Positions 6,484 through 12,873 of a stretch of DNA of 23,672 bases are shown here, in pieces. The notes under the pieces are model-generated. The model was not told the origin of the DNA. It saw nothing but the letters and a program-made list of their open reading frames with translations, and made no database searches. Position numbers and translations under genes: made by a program. Origin of the DNA: an uncultured Victivallales bacterium. GTDB taxonomy: Bacteria; Verrucomicrobiota; Lentisphaeria; Oligosphaerales; JAFGRS01. Where the stretch lies: NCBI GenBank assembly GCA_903834675.1, contig CAILKC010000432.1, forward strand, positions 1 through 23,672, written 5' to 3'. Each line of letters opens with the position of its first letter. Position 1 is the stretch's first letter.

Positions 6484-7311
6484 TCAGCGGGTGGAACCGA
6501 GCGGGTACGGCAACGCTTCGAGGGTCACGTCGTTGAGGGCCGTCAGAATCGTGCCGAAATGGTGCAGATCTTTCAACTGGCCATCGATCAGCGCAACCAT
6601 GAAGAGCTGAGCCAGGATCGCCATGAGCACGTCCTTACGGGAACAGGGGTGGATGCGCTCCGCGGTGCCGATCTTGCCGTATTGCCACCCTTCGGCGGGC
6701 TTCAGGAGGATGTGGTCCCGATCAATCAGGCAGAAGCGCCCGCCGTGCAGGCAGATGGTGGCATTCCACCCGGCGCCTTCGGCAATGCGCTTTGCCAAGA
6801 CACATAGCACTGCGGCGTGGCCGTAGCGCGTCTCGAGGACACGATCGACCAGGAACAGATCCACGTCCAGGATGTCGTCTGAGGGGACGGTGAACTCGCG
6901 TTCGCGCATCAGGTCGGCGATCTGGTGCGTCATGGTCTCCCCGGGCTGCAGGTCGGCGGCAATTTCATCGACGCGGGCCTCGATGGACTCACGGGGAGGA
7001 ATGGGTTCATACAGACTGTGAATCTGTACGATGCCGTCCCACAGCGACAGGTTCTCTTGGCCGAGAGCCGCGATAAACGACTCCCGCGCCCGCCGTCGCG
7101 ACAGGATCGCGCCCAGCTGATGCACCCGCTGCCGGAGCTGCGGATCGTGCGACTCCTGATGCTCGGCGATGGTCTCGTCCGCCACCTGCCCGAGACTCAG
7201 AAGATGCTCCATGGCCAGCGAAGCAATCTGCTGGTTCTCGTCCTGCAACAGAGTCAGCAGCGCCGAGAGCTGTCGATCAGCCGTGTGAGAGTCGTTTTTG
7301 CTCGAAGTCAT
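6484..7311 (-). CDS. SirB1-like transglutaminase-fold family protein
   Basis: A 275-residue protein resembling the SirB1/YchA family (transglutaminase-like superfamily). After an alpha-helical N-terminus (LSALLTLLQDENQQIASLAMEHL, which looks HEAT-like) comes the family core: a region around EIAADL, then FLVDRVLETRYGHAAVLCVLAKRIAEG and the paired strands ATICLHGGRFCLID. Full transglutaminase catalysis is not expected in this family, whose molecular role is poorly defined. The ATG at 7311 lies 35 bases inside the end of the upstream lytic transglycosylase gene, pointing to translational coupling; a modest AAGGCG lies upstream of it. Ending 40 bases before the TIM-barrel gene, it belongs to the same transcript. 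The family assignment rests on pattern recognition. Confidence 0.72.
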   Translation of the reverse strand: MTSSKNDSHTADRQLSALLTLLQDENQQIASLAMEHLLSLGQVADETIAEHQESHDPQLRQRVHQLGAILSRRRARESFIAALGQENLSLWDGIVQIHSLYEPIPPRESIEARVDEIAADLQPGETMTHQIADLMREREFTVPSDDILDVDLFLVDRVLETRYGHAAVLCVLAKRIAEGAGWNATICLHGGRFCLIDRDHILLKPAEGWQYGKIGTAERIHPCSRKDVLMAILAQLFMVALIDGQLKDLHHFGTILTALNDVTLEALPYPLGSTR

Positions 7312-7861
7312 ACCACTTACGCCTTACCTGGCTAATATAGTCACGCGTGCTCGAAAGACGAACGGCAGCGATCTCGAGTTCCTGCTGCGGGTTGGTCGGC
7401 GCCCAGCGGCGGGCCCGACTGCCGCCGGCGTTGTACTCGGCCAACGCCAAGACGTCCGCACTGCGGTACTGCCGCCAGGTCCGCATGGCCCGCGCCAGGT
7501 ACCAGGTGCCGATCTCGATGTTCTGTCCCGGATCGAAGCACATGTGGCGAGTGGGCATGGCGCCGCCGGACCAGGCCTGCCAGTCCGTTACGGCCCCGGC
7601 CGTGATCTGCATGAGCCCCACCTCTTTGGCCCGGCCCACAGTGTACGGCTGGAAACGGCTCTCCTTCCAGATGACGGCCTTCACCAGGCCGGGCGCGATA
7701 CCGTGGCGCAAGGCCGCCTCACGAATCAACCGATCGTAGGAGTCGGTGCGGGCGCGCAACTGCCAGTAGCGGCTGGCGACCATCGACAGCGCCACGACCA
7801 CCCCAAGCAGCACGGCCCCGCCGAGCGCCAGCAGCATCCCATGGCGAGCTTCCTGTCTCAC
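7277..7861 (-). CDS. Membrane-anchored lytic transglycosylase (SLT domain)
   Basis: A 194-residue protein that should cleave peptidoglycan glycan strands, forming 1,6-anhydro-muropeptides. Residues about 9-29 (MLLALGGAVLLGVVVALSMVA) form one membrane segment or uncleaved signal anchor. The goose-lysozyme-like SLT domain follows, with catalytic Glu67 in VIWKESRF, GLMQI at 82-86, the N-x-E-x-G-type segment QNIEIGTWYLA at 113-123, and AEYNAGG at 141-147. The start is GTG at 7861, with GGAG about 9 bases upstream; an internal ATG at 7837 would remove part of the charged N-terminus only. It is 33 bases downstream of the radical SAM gene and overlaps the next gene by 35 bases, so it is the second gene of a four-gene operon. 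Confidence 0.9.
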   Translation of the reverse strand: MRQEARHGMLLALGGAVLLGVVVALSMVASRYWQLRARTDSYDRLIREAALRHGIAPGLVKAVIWKESRFQPYTVGRAKEVGLMQITAGAVTDWQAWSGGAMPTRHMCFDPGQNIEIGTWYLARAMRTWRQYRSADVLALAEYNAGGSRARRWAPTNPQQELEIAAVRLSSTRDYISQVRRKWYDFEQKRLSHG

Positions 7862-7894
7862 CTACAGCGTCTCCGAAAGAACCTGACTACACCC

Positions 7895-9121
7895 TCATGA
7901 CCAGCAGCAGTGTTTGTACTTGTGACCGCTTCCACAAGGACAGGGATCATTGCGTCCCGGGTCTCGTCCCGGCGCCTGCGTCGCCCGCCTCGTTGCCGCC
8001 CGCCGCCGCTCATCCGTCACCGCTGCCGCCAAGCTGCGGAAGCGCCCCATGGTATGCTCGAAGAACAGGCGCCACCCGGCACACAGCCGACTGAGCTGCC
8101 GCGGCTCGCCGCCAGCAACGCAGAGGCGGTGCTTGAGGCAGTCGCCCTGACACATCCATTGCCAGGCGCAGCTTTCGCAATCCGCATGCCAGCGAGTCTT
8201 CTGCTCCCCGAAACTGCGGTACAGGGGCGACTGCTGCAACGGCTCCAAGGCGTCGGTCTGCACGTTGCCAAGGCACAGGCGCTTCTCTACGAAAAAATCG
8301 CACGGGAATACGTCCCCGTTGTATTCCACCACGAAGTACTGGCAGCAGTTGGAGCCGAAGGGGCAGATCGTGCGCACGCCGTCCACCAGCAGGGCCAGCA
8401 CCGAGTCGAACAGCCGGATGGAGACGCGACGGCTATCGGCGGCGTACCAACCATCGAAAAGGCGACACAGGAACTCGCCCCAGGCTTCCGCCGAGATCGA
8501 GAAAGGCAGGAGCCGGCGCCGCTCGTCGGGCTCCACGCAGGGAATGTACTGGTGGTAGAGCCAACCGTGCTCGCAGAGGTAGTGATACACCGCCGCCGGC
8601 TCACGCACATTCGCCGCACTGACCAAGACCAGGAGGTTGAACTCGGCGTGCCGGGCTTCAAGACGCCGGATGCCAGCCAAGACGTCCGCGTGGGACCCCC
8701 GCCCGTCTGCCGTTTGTCGGTGCCGGTCGTGCAGCCAAGCAGGACCATCCAAACTGACCCCGGTCAGGAAGCGGTACTCGGCCAGCAACGCCGCCAGGTC
8801 ATCGGTGATCAGCGTCGCATTGGTCTGGAGCCCGTTCGCCACGCTCGCCCCGCTGCGGCCAAAGCGCTGCTGGTACTGCACCGCGCGGCGGAAGAAGTCG
8901 ACGCCCAGGAGCGTGGGCTCGCCGCCCTGCCAGCCGAACTGATAGGTGGGCTGCGTCGTGGCCATGTAACCGCGGACCATGGCCGCCAGAACCTCATCGG
9001 ACATGCGGTGCCGGGGCGTCTCGGGGTAGAACCCGGCGTGATCAAGGTAGAAACAGTACGAGCAGCGCAGATTGCAGTCCGCTGAGGCCGGCTTGATCAG
9101 CAGTGAGAAGGGTTGCGGCAT
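7895..9121 (-). CDS. Anaerobic sulfatase maturase-like radical SAM/SPASM enzyme with SEC-C tail
   Basis: A 408-residue radical SAM enzyme of the anSME/AslB group, which converts a Cys or Ser of sulfatases into formylglycine. The radical SAM cluster motif is CNLRCSYC (C16, C20, C23), with GGEP at 66-69. The C-terminal SPASM region is cysteine-rich (C253, C259, C274, C315, C318, C324, C328, C334, C347). It includes NGDVFPCDFF, where D275 matches the catalytic Asp of characterised anSME. A short SEC-C zinc motif ends the protein (GRNDPCPCGSGHKYKHCC). Start 9121 fits the family N-terminus (PFSLLIKPAS), although the ribosome binding site is weak. The much longer frame upstream lies antisense to the EF-hand gene and is not real. 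No sulfatase is in the window, so the substrate is inferred. Confidence 0.9.
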   Translation of the reverse strand: MPQPFSLLIKPASADCNLRCSYCFYLDHAGFYPETPRHRMSDEVLAAMVRGYMATTQPTYQFGWQGGEPTLLGVDFFRRAVQYQQRFGRSGASVANGLQTNATLITDDLAALLAEYRFLTGVSLDGPAWLHDRHRQTADGRGSHADVLAGIRRLEARHAEFNLLVLVSAANVREPAAVYHYLCEHGWLYHQYIPCVEPDERRRLLPFSISAEAWGEFLCRLFDGWYAADSRRVSIRLFDSVLALLVDGVRTICPFGSNCCQYFVVEYNGDVFPCDFFVEKRLCLGNVQTDALEPLQQSPLYRSFGEQKTRWHADCESCAWQWMCQGDCLKHRLCVAGGEPRQLSRLCAGWRLFFEHTMGRFRSLAAAVTDERRRAATRRATQAPGRDPGRNDPCPCGSGHKYKHCCWS

Positions 9122-9397
9122 AGGCACATCATCATCAACCTGCCCGCCCCGCACCACGTCCGTGGCCGACTGTCCCTGGAAAATCCTCGTGTGTCTGGAC
9201 GGCGGACAATCGCTATATACCCCTCCTGCCAGGCCGTGACAAGGAGAGGCGCCGCGGCCGGCGATGCTTTTTCGCGGAGTCCGCACAATAGGGCGCCCTG
9301 CCTTTCCGTTTGCCCTACAGACCCGCGGGTGGACCCCGGCCGAGCCACCGCCAACCCGCGGGACTCCTATCCGGACCCACAGAACAGGAGGCTCCTC

Positions 9398-10315
9398 ATG
9401 GCACGTTGGATCATCGCCCTGGCTACCCTGGCCGTCGTCTCCGTCCTTCGGGCTCAACCTCAGCCGCCCCAGCCCGTCGGCGGAGACGCCCCGCGTCGCG
9501 GCGGCGCCATGTTCGGCAACGCCGATACCAACGGTGATGGCAAGGTCGACGAGGTTGAGGCGCAACAGGCCGCTAAGCAGCGCCTCGATCTGATCAAGAC
9601 GCAGCTCGATCAGGCCCGCCAGCAGTTCGATGCGGATGGCGATGGCGCCTTGAACGCCCAGGAAATGGCCGCCCTCAAGAACAAGATGGCCGAACGCGCC
9701 GACGGCGGCCGAGCTCTCGCGATTGCCGCTATGGTCGACAAGGACGGCGACTGGAAGCTCAGTCCCGAGGAGGAGAAGGCGGCACTCACGGCGATCGCGC
9801 AGCGTGTCAAGGAGGGCGAGGGCGGTCGCGGCGAGATGCCGCGTGGCATGGTCGCGCCGGACCCCGATGCAAACGGCGACTGCATCATCGATGACACCGA
9901 GGCGCGCCTGGCTGCCGAAAAACGCGTCGACCTCGGCCGCAAGCTGATCGAGCGCCTGCGCGAACGCAGCAAGGATAACCCCGAGGCCCCCTACCCGCCC
10001 CCGGCCGTCGAACTCGACACCGACCGCAACTACACCGTCAGCGACGCGGAAGCACAGGCCGCCGTGCAGCGGATCATGGCCGATCTGCAGAAACGCAACG
10101 CCACCGTCCTGAAATACTTCGACACCGACAAAGACGGCAAACTCAGCGCCACGGAGTTGCCCCCGGCCAAGGCCGCGTTCGCCTTCATGAACGAAGTCCG
10201 CCCCGAGCGTCCTGAGATGGGCGAGCGCCCAGGCCCCTGGCTGCGCGATCGTCCGGGGGATGGTCGCGGGACACGGCGGCAACAAGACCGCGACGACCAG
10301 CCCAAGCCGCCCTGA
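9398..10315 (+). CDS. Secreted protein with six EF-hand-like calcium-binding loops
   Basis: A 305-residue protein starting at ATG 9398, 6 bases after an AGGAGGCT-type ribosome binding site. A hydrophobic signal peptide (WIIALATLAVVSVLRA) is probably cleaved near residue 19. Six EF-hand-type 12-residue loops follow: DTNGDGKVDEVE (43-54), DADGDGALNAQE (78-89), DKDGDWKLSPEE (114-125), DANGDCIIDDTE (157-168), DTDRNYTVSDAE (207-218) and DTDKDGKLSATE (242-253). The fifth lacks the usual central Gly. Helical Ala/Lys/Glu-rich segments separate them. The last 35 or so residues are disordered and Arg/Pro/Asp-rich. EF-hand repeats of this kind are common in exported proteins of Planctomycetota-like bacteria. 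A calcium-dependent structural or regulatory role outside the cytoplasm is inferred. It is divergent from the radical SAM operon. Confidence 0.88.
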   Translation: MARWIIALATLAVVSVLRAQPQPPQPVGGDAPRRGGAMFGNADTNGDGKVDEVEAQQAAKQRLDLIKTQLDQARQQFDADGDGALNAQEMAALKNKMAERADGGRALAIAAMVDKDGDWKLSPEEEKAALTAIAQRVKEGEGGRGEMPRGMVAPDPDANGDCIIDDTEARLAAEKRVDLGRKLIERLRERSKDNPEAPYPPPAVELDTDRNYTVSDAEAQAAVQRIMADLQKRNATVLKYFDTDKDGKLSATELPPAKAAFAFMNEVRPERPEMGERPGPWLRDRPGDGRGTRRQQDRDDQPKPP

Positions 10316-10482
10316 ATCTGTCATTCCTGGCCTTGCTTTTCGGCGCTCTCTGGCCTACTTTACCGTCCCAGTGCTTCCGAGGGCGGTCTTCTACCTGTCG
10401 GGCGAGCAGTTTATGGGCATCGGCCTGGCGCCCCATCCCCGGGCCTGCAGAGGAAGCACACTCTTGTGGGAGCGGTTTACGT

Positions 10483-11298
10483 ATGCTTGTTGTTGCATGC
10501 ATCAAGCAGGTCCCGGATACTACTCAAGTACAGATTGATCCTGTCACCAACACTCTCATCCGCGAGGGTGTTCCCTTCATCGTCAACCCTTACGACACTC
10601 ATGCGGTTGAAGAGGGACTCAGGATCAGGGATCGTTTCGGCTGCCGGGTGGTCGCTATCTCCATGGGGCCGCCGAATGCTCAAGCCAGCCTGCGCAAGGC
10701 GCTGGCCTTGGGCGTGGACATGGCCATCCTCCTGTCGGACCGCGTCTTTGGTGGAGCCGATACCTTGGCCACCAGCAATGTGCTTGCCGCTGCCCTCACC
10801 AAGCTCAATGCGGAGGTTGAGGAGGTGGGGATCGTGCTCTGCGGCAAACAGACGATCGACGGCGACACCGCCCAGGTAGGCCCAGGCATCGCTACCCGAC
10901 TCGGGTTTCAGCAACTGACCTTGGTGGACCGCATCGAGGACCTCGACCCCGTCGGGCGGCGGATTCGGGTACGCCGCAAACTGGAGGGGCGGCACGAGAT
11001 CGTGGAGTCGCCACTGCCAGCCATGCTCACCGTGGTGCGGGAGTTGAACCGTCCCCGCTATCCCCGGGTGCCTCAGCGCCTGGCCGCCGTCGAGGCGAAG
11101 ATTGAGGTCTGGAATAACCAAGTGCTGAAGCTGGATGAGCAGACCATCGGGCTGAAGGGCTCGCCCACCTGGGTGGTGAAGATATTCTCCCCCCAGCGGG
11201 AGAAGGGCGAGATCCTTGGCGATGGGCATGCCGATCCCGAAGGTACCGCCCGGCTGCTGATCGACAGGCTGCTGGCGAAGGACGCATTGCCTTTGTAG
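10483..11298 (+). CDS. etfB: Electron transfer flavoprotein beta subunit
   Basis: A 271-residue ETF small subunit. The N-terminus MLVVACIKQVPDT is diagnostic, followed by VNPYDTHAVEEGLRI, VVAISMGPPNA, the LALGVDMAILLSD segment, the nucleotide-binding CGKQTIDGDTAQVGP, and LPAMLTVVRELNRPRYP. It pairs with EtfA to carry electrons on FAD; the beta nucleotide site holds AMP in simple ETFs and a second FAD in bifurcating ones. The ATG at 10483 was chosen because the protein starts there in all relatives; GGGAG lies about 10 bases upstream. It is the first gene of an etfB-etfA-EMO unit, 78 bases before etfA. Acyl-CoA dehydrogenases are the usual donors, but none is present in this window. Confidence 0.95.
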   Translation: MLVVACIKQVPDTTQVQIDPVTNTLIREGVPFIVNPYDTHAVEEGLRIRDRFGCRVVAISMGPPNAQASLRKALALGVDMAILLSDRVFGGADTLATSNVLAAALTKLNAEVEEVGIVLCGKQTIDGDTAQVGPGIATRLGFQQLTLVDRIEDLDPVGRRIRVRRKLEGRHEIVESPLPAMLTVVRELNRPRYPRVPQRLAAVEAKIEVWNNQVLKLDEQTIGLKGSPTWVVKIFSPQREKGEILGDGHADPEGTARLLIDRLLAKDALPL

Positions 11299-11376
11299 GC
11301 CCGCGGGGCAGGGATTCGGGAGCCGACGTTGCCCGCTTTTCCCTGGGTCCCTGCCGCATCTTTCCGAGGGATTGGA

Positions 11377-12705
11377 ATGGCTGACGCAAAACCGAAGACC
11401 AAGAAGCCGCGTGGGCGCGCTCGTCTGCTAGAGGGCAAGTGCATCGCCTGCGGCGCCCGCTGCCAGAGTGTCTGCCCGGTCAACTGCATCGATATGACCG
11501 AGGCGGGCGAGCCGCTTATTGCAGCCGAAAAGTGCATCGGCTGCAATAAGTGTGTCAAGATCTGCCCGGCGGTAGCCTTGGAGATGTGGTTCACCCCCGA
11601 CGAGCAGCGCCTTCTCGATGAACTCGCCAAAGCCCCAGCAACTGAACCTGGAGAGGAACCTGACGACAAGGCCACCGCCCTGGCGCGAATGCTCGAGCAG
11701 TACCGGGGAGTCTGGGTGTTCGTGGAACAGACCGAGGGGGAACCTGCAAAGGTATCCTGGGAGCTTCTGGGCGTAGGGAAACGGCTGGCGGAGAAGCTGG
11801 GGGTGGAGCTCTGTTCCCTGGTCATCGGCGAGAACGTGGAAAACCTCTGCCGTGAGTCCTTCCGCTATGGTGCGGCAAAGTCCTACCTGGTGGAGGCGCC
11901 AGTTTACCGTACCTACCGCACGGAAGCCTACCTCAAGGCAACCTGTCACCTGATCGGGAAATTTATGCCGGAAGTTATCCTCATGGGTGCGACCGGGATG
12001 GGGCGTGATCTGGCGGGGGCGGTGGCCACCCGGCTGGCAACCGGGCTCACGGCGGACTGCACCGGTCTGGACATCGACGACAAGCGGAATCTTATGCAGA
12101 CCCGGCCAGCCTTCGGTGGCAACATCATGGCCACTATCATGTGTGACAAGTTCCGCCCTCAGATGGCCACCGTGCGCCCCAACGTCATGCCCTTACCAGA
12201 GCCGGATGCCAGCGCTACGGGCCTCCTGGTACGGGAGGATTACGAGGTCGAGGAGGCAAGCATCCTCACCAAGGTCATCGAGATCATGCGGGACTCCTCG
12301 AGCCACGACCACGTCGACATCACCGGAGCTGAATTCATCGTCTCGGGTGGTCGCGGCATGATGTCCCCAGAGAACTTCGCCGTGCTCAAGGAACTTGCCG
12401 ACGAGATCGGCGGCGTGGTGGGCGCCTCCCGCAGCGCCGTCGACGCCGGCTGGATGCCCCATGATCGTCAGGTTGGACAGACCGGCAAGACGGTGCGCCC
12501 GAAGATCTACATCGCCTGCGGCATCTCCGGCGCGATCCAGCATCTGGTGGGAATGCAGGATTCCGATATGGTCATCGCCATCAACCGTGATCGGAGCGCC
12601 CCCATTTTCGAGGTGGCGACCTACGGGATTGTCGGCGACCTGTTCCAGGTCGTGCCGGCCATTACCAAAGCAGTCCGCGAAGCAAAGCAACGGCGTAAAG
12701 CATAG
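11377..12705 (+). CDS. etfA: Electron transfer flavoprotein alpha subunit with N-terminal diferredoxin domain
   Basis: A 442-residue ETF large subunit, longer than the usual 310-330 because an iron-sulfur domain is fused at the front. Cluster motifs are C22-C25-C29-C33 (CIACGARCQSVCP, one residue wider than canonical) and C53-C56-C59-C63 (CIGCNKCVKIC). Residues from about 105 form the ETF alpha N-domain. The C-terminal FAD domain holds SGGRGM (323-328), GASRSAVDAGW (349-359), QVGQTGKTV (365-373), CGISGAIQH (381-389) and INRD (402-405). These are typical of ETFs from anaerobic or facultative acyl-CoA oxidisers. The ATG at 11377 has GAGGG about 6 bases upstream. The clusters should wire the flavin to the downstream membrane iron-sulfur protein. 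Confidence 0.95.
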   Translation: MADAKPKTKKPRGRARLLEGKCIACGARCQSVCPVNCIDMTEAGEPLIAAEKCIGCNKCVKICPAVALEMWFTPDEQRLLDELAKAPATEPGEEPDDKATALARMLEQYRGVWVFVEQTEGEPAKVSWELLGVGKRLAEKLGVELCSLVIGENVENLCRESFRYGAAKSYLVEAPVYRTYRTEAYLKATCHLIGKFMPEVILMGATGMGRDLAGAVATRLATGLTADCTGLDIDDKRNLMQTRPAFGGNIMATIMCDKFRPQMATVRPNVMPLPEPDASATGLLVREDYEVEEASILTKVIEIMRDSSSHDHVDITGAEFIVSGGRGMMSPENFAVLKELADEIGGVVGASRSAVDAGWMPHDRQVGQTGKTVRPKIYIACGISGAIQHLVGMQDSDMVIAINRDRSAPIFEVATYGIVGDLFQVVPAITKAVREAKQRRKA

Positions 12706-12784
12706 GTCCGCCACGCAGATACGGGGATAGGGCGGGGGTCCGGCCTCTCCGCGGCAATGGCCCGGTCGGAACCGCGAGGCTTCT

Positions 12785-12803
12785 GCGGGTCCGATAAACC
12801 CGC
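12785..12803. other. Small perfect hairpin in the etfA-EMO spacer
   Basis: GCGGGT (12785-12790), loop CCGATAA, ACCCGC (12798-12803) form a 6-bp stem with a 7-base loop. It lies within the 168-base gap between etfA and the membrane oxidoreductase gene. An imperfect copy of the motif CGGGTCCG...CCGCGGC lies about 35 bases to the left. The gap could reduce or separate expression of the third gene, but there is no T tract and no clear promoter. Confidence 0.35.
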
Positions 12804-12873
12804 GGCGATAGCACGTCTGGACCCGACAATCTCTGCATCTGGGCGTCTCGTGATGATGGATCGAGGTTTAGAC

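Noticed and set aside
7910..9085. Plus-strand frame of 391 codons opposite the radical SAM enzyme
   Set aside because: Antisense shadow; the other strand carries the full cysteine pattern of the family.
9122..10324. Upstream extension of the radical SAM gene to an 809-residue protein
   Set aside because: The extra 400 residues are antisense to the EF-hand gene, whose start has a good ribosome binding site. The family N-terminus starts at 9121.
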